Positions 9,676 through 17,625 of a stretch of 37,611 nucleotides of DNA are shown piece by piece. The DNA is from Armatimonadota bacterium. GTDB taxonomy: Bacteria; Armatimonadota; Fervidibacteria; Fervidibacterales; Thermosaccharophagaceae. The stretch covers positions 1-37,611 of the forward strand of contig JANXAS010000031.1 in NCBI GenBank assembly GCA_025062195.1, in the 5' to 3' direction. The position numbers and the translations under genes are program-made. Below the pieces are notes generated by a model. The model saw only the letters and a program-made list of their open reading frames with translations. It did not search any database and had not been told where the DNA came from. Each line of letters opens with the position of its first letter. Positions within the stretch are counted from its first letter, which is position 1.

Positions 9676-10211
9676 TACGAGCCTTTGAAACTTTGTTTGC
9701 AATCTGCCTTAAACAATTTTAGCGCACCACTTTTTGGCGATGGAAGTTTGAGAACCAAGTTTGCTCTCATCCCTTGCAAACAGTGAAGTTTCAAAATTTT
9801 GGCAGACTGTGGCGATAAAAATCCCCTCCTTCTTTGCTCAAAAATTTTTCGGTTTGTAGTAAGACACCAACAAAGCAGAGTGCCGTAATTGAGTGCTAAC
9901 TTCAAAATGGGACAAAAAGCTGCACCTGCCATTTTGCACTCCGCACCGATTTTAAGCCATCTCGCTTTAGCTTCGTTGCTGAATGCGAACCTAATCAACA
10001 AAGTTCGTAGTAAAAAGCGATTCTTTTTAACATCGCACACTGCATATGACTAAGTTCAAAGGAAGGCGTTTTAAAAGCAAAGGCGATAAACAGGGCAGAT
10101 TTTACCTCAATTTTTGGATGTTAGGAAGCTTTTTGTTTGCCAAAGTTCACTTTAATTCTTTCGTCAAGGATGATGGTCACGCCCTCATATTTTTAGTCGC
10201 TCTTTACCGAA

Positions 10212-10315
10212 AATTTTGTTGGTGACCATTTTTCCCAGCCATGCTATGGACTTTAGCCCATAGTAGTTGGCGAATTTTTGAGCGCCCTCTTCAGACGGCG
10301 TAATTTTTTTCGCCG
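10212..10315. repeat. Two-hairpin repeat, copy 2
   Basis: This is a direct copy of 9575-9675 with CTATGGACTTTAGCCCATAG as hairpin one and CGCCCTCTTCAGACGGCG (10283-10300, one mismatch) as hairpin two, followed by TAATTTTTTT. It runs straight into a second repeat module (10305-10372), whose GCCGAATAAATTCGGC and CCACTGGCTAAAGCCAGTGG palindromes recur in diverged form at 22068-22128. Confidence 0.75.
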
Positions 10316-10482
10316 AATAAATTCGGCGCTTGTAAACTCCTCATCAACCACTGGCTAAAGCCAGTGGCATGGAGTAAAGCAGCAACAAGCTTTGAAGTAA
10401 AGAGCGTTTTTGTTTTTTGAATCCACATTTCAAGCCGCAAACGATACTTTTTGGCAAAAATTAAGCAATTTTTGCGATGGGC

Positions 10483-13125
10483 TCATTTTTCCTCCAACAC
10501 AACAATGCTCAGCGGAGGTATGGAAACAGGCTCGTTGAGTGGGATATGGCTCTCAGTTATAGCATTAACGAACCATTGCAGTTTCATAGGCAAGCGCGCA
10601 GTCATAATGCGCACCTTTGCATCATGCACCGGGTCAAAGTTGAGCAGGAAAATAGCGAGTTTGCCTTTATACTCCCAAGCAATTGGCAAAACCATATCAG
10701 GAGAAATCAATGCGTCTTTAGGCAACTCTATCCTTTTTCCATCCAAAAACCAATCCTCAAATTTGGCGATGATACAGCTGGCACGGGCGACAGCATTGTT
10801 AAACCGACCGTCAAAACCACGATATGACCAAAAGTGAATCCCACGATAACCTATCGCTACATGCTGAACCATCTGCAATGTTGTTAGTTCAGGGTAGTGA
10901 TAGTTGTATGCGTCAACACGATTATATCCAACCGAAAGCATAGCCCAAAGTGGCGTGCCAATGTCGCCAACCATTTCCAGTGAACGAACCGATTCTTGAT
11001 GCAAAGTTGTTCGGCTTCTAATCGGTGAGTTGCAATATCTGAAGAACATCCCGCCTTTGATGTAAGGCAAAACCTTTCGCCAAGGCAAACGACCATCTGT
11101 GACTACACCATCATGCACGGGCGGACCACTGTTGATATAAAGACCCATCTTCGTATGTTCCTTTTCAATCCGCTCTGCCCACTTCTTCACCATTCTCTCA
11201 GTCTGGCTTAAGGCAAAATCAACCCATCTCTCCCTTAGCTTCGGATTGTTGTATATGGTTTCAAAGTCCAGTCTGTGTTGAAGTTTAACGGAAGAAAATC
11301 GCCCAAACGCTTCCATACAACGCTTGCAAAAGCAAACATGCCAAACACCAGGTCCTTCCAAATCCCAATTCCATCCAACTGGCGAGCCTTTTTCATTGGC
11401 AATGATGTTACAAAATGCCTCCTCAAATGCTTTGCTTCCTTCCGAGAGTAGAACCTCGGGACAAACCATACCAAGTTGCAAATCTGCGGGCTTTCCTTCG
11501 GCATTTATTGCGGCATCTTCTGGGTGCCTCTTCAAATGTTCAGGTGCCCACCAGAACCACCAAAAACTTCGCATCGTTGAAATTCCATACTTTTTCGCCA
11601 AAGCGTCAAAGCGTGCGTCGTGGATGCCTTCTTGCAATCCAGTTACGCCCAACTTTTGATAATGCGCCAACATCTCTTCCCACCCTGTTTTGGGCAAAGC
11701 AGGACCGTGAAGCCAGATATAAATTGGGATTCGCTTCGGTTGACGCCCAATTTCTGCTGGCAGAACTACCAAAAGAATCTTCCTTGTCGGCTCTGCCTCA
11801 TTATTTCGGCGGACAGTTGTGTAAAGCCATGTATTGTGAGGCAACTTCAACCATTTTGGGACTTTCGCCTTAAACCAGAGCAAAAGCGGCTGCATCCAAA
11901 GTTCAACTTTGTCAATTGAGTCACCCCAAGGTGGCGATGTGACTTTAATGGTGACCTTACGGTAGCGCTGACCGTCACGAACTGTCCAATCGCGCTTTAT
12001 TGCGCCAATCTCGGGGCAATTGACATGCTCTTTTTTGCTTGGTGGGTCCAAAATCTCCATCCACTCTGGCACTTCAATCACTGCCTCATAGCCCTGTTTC
12101 CTTCCATTTGTATCGCTGACCAGAAGCCAGAAGTAAGCCAGCTGCCCATTGGCAATGTAGAAGGTGTTGTTGTAAACTTCCACAGGCCAAAGGGCACTTG
12201 TTAAACCACCACGACCAGGATGGTAAATTGGTATAACAGTCTCAACTGTCGGCTGCTTGGGAACTGTCAGTCTGACGCCACAGCGATAAGGTCCTGCGGG
12301 TAGGTCTGTAGGGATAGTGTAGCGTAAAAAGTTAGTTTGCGCTAATGGCAATCTGAAAGGTTGCCCTGCAAGCGAAATCGTCACTTCCGCACCAGCTGGT
12401 ATTGGAATGTCTGAGTTTAGCGCAATAGTCAGCTGCTTCAATTGCCTCTGCTCTCCTTGTGCTTCAATCAACCCAATGCCTTTCAACCTAACATTAGCTA
12501 AGCCGAAGACGATTCGTCCAAAGCGTTCAGAGTCATGAAAATGACCTTTTACTGGCGCCCAACTGCTAAGTTCACCATGGGGTCGTTCCTCACGAGTGAA
12601 ATTTATGCCGAAACATTCACCTTGCTTTGGTGGCTTTGCGCCAATCGTGGCAAAGGGTATTGCCATTTCCACTGTCCAACCTTTTTCGCTTCTTTTCGCT
12701 GCACAGCGCCAGCGGCTATGATAACCGTAATCGTCCAAACCAACACCCAACGGATTGACAACGGCATGAAAGTAATAAAACCAGTGCTTGTCTACATCGG
12801 GCTGAATGAACACCTCTACACAATCGTCCTGCCAGACTGGACCTGAAGGGTCCTTATGAACGGTGCGAATTAAGTCCATTCTCTCCTCGTGACAATCAAA
12901 GGCTATGTAAATGTTCTCATTATCATAAGCAGCCTGTGCAGTCGTTGCCTGTTTTGGCGGCTTGTCTGTGCCAAGCTGATTCTCAAGCGTTACCTTTTGC
13001 GCGCTGCCCCAAATCGCATCGTCCAGTTTCCCATCCAAATTTGGCGCCATACCTTTCGGAACTTCAGTAGCGTAGATGAACGGAAGCAATTTTGGCTGTT
13101 GCCCTAACTTAGCTATAGGCTTCAC
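10483..13125 (-). CDS. CBM9-like plus glycosidase-like protein, lacks signal peptide
   Basis: This open frame encodes 880 residues. Residues about 25-215 resemble the CBM9-like domain (NLDGKLDDAIW, WQDDCVEVFIQP, GWTVEMAIPF, GINFTREE). The middle is beta-rich. From about residue 480 a TIM-barrel-like hydrolase region follows (VGWNWDLEGPGVWHVCFCKRC, then GYRGIHFWSYRGFDGR), with no family assigned. These are secreted-type domains, yet there is no signal peptide. The frame continues upstream without shift through a TAA at 13144-13146 into a laminin-G-like segment and then a signal peptide, so this is probably the 3' part of a broken 1112-codon gene. A GTG at 13125, with GAGG only a few bases before it, would allow weak re-initiation. 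Confidence 0.7.
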   Translation of the reverse strand: MKPIAKLGQQPKLLPFIYATEVPKGMAPNLDGKLDDAIWGSAQKVTLENQLGTDKPPKQATTAQAAYDNENIYIAFDCHEERMDLIRTVHKDPSGPVWQDDCVEVFIQPDVDKHWFYYFHAVVNPLGVGLDDYGYHSRWRCAAKRSEKGWTVEMAIPFATIGAKPPKQGECFGINFTREERPHGELSSWAPVKGHFHDSERFGRIVFGLANVRLKGIGLIEAQGEQRQLKQLTIALNSDIPIPAGAEVTISLAGQPFRLPLAQTNFLRYTIPTDLPAGPYRCGVRLTVPKQPTVETVIPIYHPGRGGLTSALWPVEVYNNTFYIANGQLAYFWLLVSDTNGRKQGYEAVIEVPEWMEILDPPSKKEHVNCPEIGAIKRDWTVRDGQRYRKVTIKVTSPPWGDSIDKVELWMQPLLLWFKAKVPKWLKLPHNTWLYTTVRRNNEAEPTRKILLVVLPAEIGRQPKRIPIYIWLHGPALPKTGWEEMLAHYQKLGVTGLQEGIHDARFDALAKKYGISTMRSFWWFWWAPEHLKRHPEDAAINAEGKPADLQLGMVCPEVLLSEGSKAFEEAFCNIIANEKGSPVGWNWDLEGPGVWHVCFCKRCMEAFGRFSSVKLQHRLDFETIYNNPKLRERWVDFALSQTERMVKKWAERIEKEHTKMGLYINSGPPVHDGVVTDGRLPWRKVLPYIKGGMFFRYCNSPIRSRTTLHQESVRSLEMVGDIGTPLWAMLSVGYNRVDAYNYHYPELTTLQMVQHVAIGYRGIHFWSYRGFDGRFNNAVARASCIIAKFEDWFLDGKRIELPKDALISPDMVLPIAWEYKGKLAIFLLNFDPVHDAKVRIMTARLPMKLQWFVNAITESHIPLNEPVSIPPLSIVVLEEK

Positions 13126-13143
13126 TTCCTCGCGGACATTCCC

Positions 13144-13821
13144 TTAAACGGCAACTTGCACAGAATCAACGGTGAGGGCGCCCCAGCAAGAAGCGATGTA
13201 AATACGCACCATTTTTGGCAAGTCGGCAGCACTGTAACGAAGCGTCGCCCAATCACTTCCATCCTTAGAAAATTGCAACTGGCAAAATGCTTTCCCTTCC
13301 CTTCGCCTGATGGTGATACGCAAGAACTCATAGTTTTTTATGCTGTTCGTGAACGGCTGTTTCGTTTGCACCCAATCGCCACCTGCTATTACTTTATACT
13401 TCCCGCCCTCACTGTATTCTGGCCATGTAAGCAAGAAGCCAAACTGCCTTTGCTTTTGGTTTTCAATCTCTTCCAACAGGGAGATTGATGAGTCATAGAT
13501 GTTGAGGGGTTTCCCGCCAACTCTGTGGAAAAATGACCGGATTTTGAAAGTGGCCCCAATTGTTCCATTTTCTCCTTCCTTTGGCAATCGCCAAACACTT
13601 GCACTTTTTATCCCGCGCCATTTGCCATTTCCAAAGACCTCTAAATGCCCATCGCGCACCCGAACAATTGACCATTGGTCAAGTTCCTTACAGAGCTGTC
13701 ATTTGCTATTGTCCAACTTGCCTTGATTGAAGTCGTCATAAGTTGCCTCACATACTTGCAAACCCGTTTGGACGAGAATCAAGCTGACCAAGACCATCAT
13801 CATTTTCCTCTTGCCCATCAT
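13144..13821 (-). pseudogene. Signal peptide and laminin-G-like domain, split by in-frame TGA
   Basis: Starting at ATG 13821 or 13818 behind AGGTGAATTA, a signal peptide (KMMMVLVSLILVQTG, then CEA) leads into YDDFNQGKLDNSK and stops at TGA 13701-13699. In the same frame the sequence goes on as QLCKELDQWSIVRVRDGHLE and through a concanavalin/laminin-G-like domain (WRLPKEGENGTIGATFK, YEFLRITIRRREGKAFC) to TAA 13146-13144. The word DNSK-W is a common start of such domains, so TGG (Trp) changed to TGA is the obvious reading. The codons after the TGA look fully protein-like. The frame then runs without shift into the 880-codon CBM9-like frame. An inactive split gene is most likely, and readthrough is the alternative. 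Confidence 0.75.
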
Positions 13822-13992
13822 TAATTCACCTACAAGTTCATTGGATTTATCACAAGCTATGGAAGCACTTACCTTGAAGATTGGAGAGTTTCCCTTACAG
13901 TTTTAAGTTTCGCCATCAACTGCTGACTAAAGCAAATGGAGTTGTGCCATAAACTGATGGCAATCCTGAAAGTCTTGTTTTCAACACGCAAA

Positions 13993-15567
13993 TTACAAAT
14001 TTTTCAGCCAATTTTGGAGATTAATTTGCCAATTCGCCTCACCCTGCCTAACAATAAAAGTCCTCCCTTTCTCAACAAATTTGCCCACAAGTTCAATACA
14101 GCCCTCACGCAAGCCATCGGCAAGAATGATGACCTTTTGGTAACGCTTGAGTTGCCTAAGCCACCTTTGGTCTCCAAGTAAGGCTTCAACAAAAATGACA
14201 TGATATGGCACAACATTGGCAGCTATTAGCAAATTAGAGATTGCAGCGAGGTCTCTTGGATCACCATATTGTGCTCGCCTTTCCTTCTCACAAATGACCA
14301 CAACTTTAGCATCAGCACTCGTTATGCTTATATTTTGGAACTTTGGCGCAAATTCCATCAAAACTTCGTGACCATGAGTTAAAGCGTATGTCCTTTCCCT
14401 AAAGGGTGCAGCCATCCCTGGTATGCCCTCCCACCATGCCCAATAAAATACACCTTGAACGCCCATTTTTAGCCATTGCTCAAGACAAGCCCGCAATACA
14501 TCGGCATAGAATGCCCCTATCATTGGTTTTTCTCCAAATAATTGGTATCTCTTTTGCAGGACTTCTTTGTTCCTTTCAAGCCAGCTTTTCCAATCCAATC
14601 CTGCAATGCCATACTCTCCAACGAGAACTGGCTTGCCATATGCCAAAAACCAACTCACCCAGTTTGCTGCCGCAGCATTTAAGCTAATTTCAAATGGCAT
14701 GTTTGGACAATGCATTCCAAAATAAAAGTGTGGGAAAAGAGCGTCAACTTCATCTGGAACACGCCAGCATGAAGAGGGTGGCAAGAAGTTGACACAAGCC
14801 CCCCAATCCTGAGTATCCATGAAGACAAGCCTATTTTTGTCCACTCCTTTTACTGCCGCTGCACAAGCTTTTACAAGCTTGAAATAACTCTCCTCCTCAT
14901 TTGCAAGCCCACCAATTGGTTCATTCCATGGCACTTCAATTGCTGCAACTATCGGATTGCCTTTATAACGCCTTGCCAGCCATGCTAATGCCTTTGGGAC
15001 ATGTTCAATGGCTTTTTCCCAATCAAGCTCAACCTTTTCAATTGTTCCATCCTCTCGCAATGTCAAATTTGCCATCCATGAGATTGCTCCACCATGCTTT
15101 CCAGTTTTTCGCAATTGCTCATTTCCACCCGCAAAATAGCGCCATGGATCGGAAGGAAGTTCATGGAATTCAAATATGACATAAAGCCCAAGTTCTCCGG
15201 CTTTCTTCACAAGCGCATCAAGGAATTTTGGAAAACCATCCTTGAGCCTATGCTTGTGCATTATCTCACTATATTGAGCGTCATCAGGGAAGACATTTGG
15301 TGCTGGCTCAATATAGCTCATGTTCATCGGCACTCTAATGGCATTAAACCCACACTTTGCAATTGCCTCAAGGTTTCGTTCCATTTCAGCCACATCTTGG
15401 CGGACTGCCCAGCCAAGGTGTGTCTCAAACAAATTGACGCCAAATAAGCCGATTGGCTTGCCAGTTTTGGCATTCACAAGTTTACCATTGCGGACTGCCA
15501 GCGGTGAGATTGCAAAAGCTAATGTGACAGTGGTAAGAAGCACAATGACGCTTACTACAACTCTCAT
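13993..15567 (-). CDS. Secreted GH5-type glycoside hydrolase
   Basis: A 524-residue exported retaining glycosidase of the GH5-like (clan GH-A) type. The signal peptide is VVSVIVLLTTVTLAFA at residues 3-18. The barrel starts at GVNLFETHLG, with RVPMNMSYIEP near residue 90. The acid/base glutamate is in VPWNEPIGG near residue 210 and the nucleophile glutamate in VLVGEYGIAGLDW near 308. Residues 410-524 form a separate alpha/beta domain (AKVVVICEKERR, VIILADGLREG) recalling the glutamine-amidotransferase-like domain of some beta-galactosidases. GGAGGTGAG just upstream fixes ATG 15567. The substrate is probably a beta-glucan or mannan; subfamily not determined. It lies 171 bases downstream of nothing on its own strand, so it has its own promoter. 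Confidence 0.8.
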   Translation of the reverse strand: MRVVVSVIVLLTTVTLAFAISPLAVRNGKLVNAKTGKPIGLFGVNLFETHLGWAVRQDVAEMERNLEAIAKCGFNAIRVPMNMSYIEPAPNVFPDDAQYSEIMHKHRLKDGFPKFLDALVKKAGELGLYVIFEFHELPSDPWRYFAGGNEQLRKTGKHGGAISWMANLTLREDGTIEKVELDWEKAIEHVPKALAWLARRYKGNPIVAAIEVPWNEPIGGLANEEESYFKLVKACAAAVKGVDKNRLVFMDTQDWGACVNFLPPSSCWRVPDEVDALFPHFYFGMHCPNMPFEISLNAAAANWVSWFLAYGKPVLVGEYGIAGLDWKSWLERNKEVLQKRYQLFGEKPMIGAFYADVLRACLEQWLKMGVQGVFYWAWWEGIPGMAAPFRERTYALTHGHEVLMEFAPKFQNISITSADAKVVVICEKERRAQYGDPRDLAAISNLLIAANVVPYHVIFVEALLGDQRWLRQLKRYQKVIILADGLREGCIELVGKFVEKGRTFIVRQGEANWQINLQNWLKNL

Positions 15568-15591
15568 TGAACTCACCTCCAACAGTTTGAA

Positions 15592-15720
15592 ATAGGATTT
15601 ACACAGTTAGCATCGCTTTGTAGAGGCAGATGATAGCCCGCCAAAAATGACAACAACCGATGCCACAAATGGCGTAAATGATAACCATAGGACTTACACA
15701 GTTAGATGTAGGGGCAGATG
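15592..15720. repeat. Direct repeat pair ATAGGAYTTACACAGTTAG
   Basis: The 19-base word occurs at 15592-15610 and 15687-15705 with one difference. In both cases it is followed by a version of TGTAG(A/G)GGCAGATGA, so the duplicated block is about 35 bases. It lies just upstream of the GH5-type gene and could be a duplicated promoter-side element or repeat debris. Confidence 0.6.
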
Positions 15721-15849
15721 AAATTCGCTCGAATTTTCTTTCCGGACAGGTTTCACCCGTCCCTACGGTTTTGTGGACTTGACATGATTTTTTCGGGCAG
15801 GCTTCGCCTGCCCTACATGGTATGCAAATCTTCGGCTCGGCATTAACCT
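15721..15849. repeat. GGGCAGGC palindrome repeat region
   Basis: The perfect hairpin GGGCAGGC-TTC-GCCTGCCC lies at 15795-15813, bounded by CTACA-type ends. Just before it a weaker GGACAGGTTTCACCCGTCC hairpin is seen. These GTAGGG/CCCTAC-flanked hairpins form a third repeat type, also seen at 34889-34951. Confidence 0.55.
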
Positions 15850-16095
15850 CGCCCTACGATTTCGTAGCTAATTACGAACATCCCCGTCAAGGTAGTTCGT
15901 AGTAAGGCACGAAGCGTAGTGCCGTAAAAATGGAACACGGGACACGAGACAAGGGACAATTTAGGACGCCACCTCGCTATCGCTTCATAGCTAACTACGA
16001 ACTTAACCGCATTTTTGACGCCACTTCGCTAACGCTTCGTGGCTAACTACGAACTTAAACAAATTTTGGCTCAGCAGTAGCCTCGTCCTCCAATT
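15850..16095 (+). repeat. Composite hairpin repeat, full copy 1
   Basis: This is the clearest unit. An A-type hairpin has stem GGCAC (15906-15910) / GTGCC (15919-15923) with loop GAAGCGTA, preceded by TTCGTAGTAA. A spacer of GGGACA words follows. Then come two B-type arms in the opposite orientation; the second has stem GCCAC (16020-16024) / GTGGC (16039-16043) and ends GGCTAACTACGAA. A TTTTGGCTC...AGCCTCGTCCTCC tail closes the unit. The whole is repeated at 21790-22025. The remainder of the gap to 16409 holds a single TTTCGTGGCTAACTA arm (about 16202) and no gene. Confidence 0.85.
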
Positions 16096-16409
16096 TTTTC
16101 CTAACGGATTTTCCATCAATTCGGAGGGCACGCCTACCGGCGTGCCGAATTTCAGTCGGCAGTAGCCCGACCATCCGATTTTTCATCACGAATTTTCCGC
16201 TTTCGTGGCTAACTATAAACCTGACTAACAAAGCTTAACTCACAAAGTCTAACCAGCAAAGTTTGTAGCAAATTAAACTCACACCTTATCTGTTGCACCT
16301 TTCGCACCGCACCATTTTGTAGTTCCTTAAAGCGACAAACCTTAGCAGTGAGCAAACTGTGGTGAACGGGATACCGTCTATCATTCTATCATTACATTTG
16401 TGATGTTAG

Positions 16410-17159
16410 TCACACTTCGTCATAGCGTTTTAGCAGGCGATACCAGATATTTCGGAAGCGCACCACATCTCCATGGTCTTGCAAGCGCAGCGGACCAATT
16501 GGCGGGTGTGGCTCATACCTTGGCAGTTGACGATGTCCTGTGCGCCCATAAAGTGGTGTGTGGTTGTGTATGACTACACCGTTGAAAAGCACTGTAATGT
16601 AGGCTGGTCTTATTAGCCTATCACCATCAAACCTTGGCGCTTCCCAAATGATGTCGTAAACCTGCCATTCACCTGGCGGTCGGCAAGCATTAACGAGTGG
16701 TGGATACTGACCATATATTGCGCCAGTCGTCCCATCGGGATAGGTGATATTATTGTAGCAGTCCAGGACCTGAACTTCGTATCGCCCCATGAGGAAGACA
16801 CCGCTGTTGCTCTTTGCCTGCCCTTCGCCAGATGATTCAGCTGGTGCCTGCCACTCAATATGCAGTTGGCAATCGCCAAAGTGCTCAATTGTTTCAATGT
16901 CGCCAGTTCCAGGGGCGACCTCCATGTAGCCGTTTTCAACTTTCCACCTTGCAGGTCCACCATCAACACAGCTTCGCCACTTTGATAGGTCAGTGCCGTC
17001 AAACAAGATGATTGCATCCGATGGTGGCTTTCCGGGCACATCCTGTGTGCTGAATGTCCCGGGACGCACAACTTTCGGTTGAGGGCGATTGCCGTCATGC
17101 ACACGCCACCTTGTTCCCGGGAGGAATGGAGTGTCATCATAGCCTATCTTTTTCGCCAT
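16410..17159 (-). CDS. DUF1080 (3-keto-disaccharide hydrolase domain) protein
   Basis: A 249-residue protein of the DUF1080 family, now called the 3-keto-disaccharide hydrolase domain. After a short N-terminal extension, the concanavalin-like fold starts at ILFDGTDLSKWRS. It continues with ARWKVENGYMEV, DCQLHIEWQAP, SNSGVFLMGRYEVQVLDCYNN (abridged pattern NSGVFL...YEVQ) and the closing GPLRLQDHGDVVRFRNIWYR, all hallmark motifs. No signal peptide is present, which is unusual because many relatives are exported. ATG 17159 sits behind GGGGGTGAGTGAGG. Characterised relatives cleave 3-keto-glycosides made by oxidising sugars at C3, but activity in this member is not shown. It is isolated between two repeat-rich gaps. 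Confidence 0.88.
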   Translation of the reverse strand: MAKKIGYDDTPFLPGTRWRVHDGNRPQPKVVRPGTFSTQDVPGKPPSDAIILFDGTDLSKWRSCVDGGPARWKVENGYMEVAPGTGDIETIEHFGDCQLHIEWQAPAESSGEGQAKSNSGVFLMGRYEVQVLDCYNNITYPDGTTGAIYGQYPPLVNACRPPGEWQVYDIIWEAPRFDGDRLIRPAYITVLFNGVVIHNHTPLYGRTGHRQLPRYEPHPPIGPLRLQDHGDVVRFRNIWYRLLKRYDEV

Positions 17160-17185
17160 CCTCACTCACCCCCACAATGTTCAAT

Positions 17186-17380
17186 TGAGGTTCGTTTCTA
17201 AAGCCACCGTATTGTGGCTCATACCTAAAGCCATCCCTACATTGTAGCATGGGCGTGTTAATGTTGCTTCTGCAAATATGGCTTGGGGGTCTGAGTTTGT
17301 ATGTTTCGTAGTGAAGCCATTCCTGTTTAAGTTCGTCTCTAAAGCTACTTGTGTTCAAGTTCGTGCCAAAAGCTACACCC
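17186..17380. repeat. Three copies of a 17-base word upstream of DUF1080
   Basis: The word TTCGTYTCTAAAGCYAC occurs at 17191-17207 and 17332-17348, with a diverged TTCGTGCCAAAAGCTAC at 17360-17376 and a possible fourth at about 17304. The first is followed by an AGCCAC/GTGGCT hairpin (17202-17219). They lie in the upstream region of the DUF1080 gene. Confidence 0.5.
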
Positions 17381-17394
17381 ACTGTTCGCTCTTT

Positions 17395-17580
17395 ACTACA
17401 AGCCTTGTTGGTTAGGTTCTTGTTAGCCGTGAGGCGAAAGCAGAGTGGCATAAAATCAGTGCGGGTGCAAAGTGCGGTGTTGTTTTTTACTCAGTGCCTC
17501 GCACTCCGCACATTGCACTCAATTATGGCACTTCGCTTCGCGCCTTACTACGAACAAATAAACTTTGGAGCAAAGAGCAT
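17395..17580 (-). repeat. Composite hairpin repeat, inverted copy
   Basis: The B-type arm near 17425-17455 (TGTTAGCCGTGAGGCG) faces an A-type arm at 17525-17555. Read on the minus strand, the A arm is TTCGTAGTAAGGCGC-GAAGCGAA-GTGCC, whose stem keeps pairing through a G-T wobble. Its outer flanks (CGCTCTTTACTAC and GAGCAAAGAGC) are like those at 140-150 and 9830-9850. It separates the DUF1080 and QueG-like genes. Confidence 0.65.
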
Positions 17581-17625
17581 CCACCATTTATCCGTCTATC
17601 TGTGAACTGAACTTTAGTCGCTAAA

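Larger units (their letters stand above)
9461..10482. repeat. Repeat-filled gap: two 100-base hairpin repeats and composite unit
   Basis: No gene is supported in this 1-kb gap. Two direct copies of a roughly 100-base repeat lie at 9575-9675 and 10212-10315. Between them, 9848-9990 is a diverged composite hairpin unit (TTTGTAGTAAGACAC ... GAATGCGAAC) and 9985-10015 a lone TTCGTAGTAAAAAG arm. A 20-base palindrome CCACTGGCTAAAGCCAGTGG sits at 10348-10367 and GCCGAATAAATTCGGC at 10312-10327. Open frames across this zone are repeat artefacts. Confidence 0.7.

Noticed and set aside
9675-10040. A 121-codon minus-strand frame between the phosphatase and the CBM9-like gene.
   Set aside because: It covers the composite hairpin repeat; the translation mirrors repeat words (similar peptides arise at other copies).
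11415-11873. A 152-codon plus-strand frame opposite the CBM9/hydrolase gene.
   Set aside because: It is antisense to clearly conserved domains, with no ribosome site or family match.
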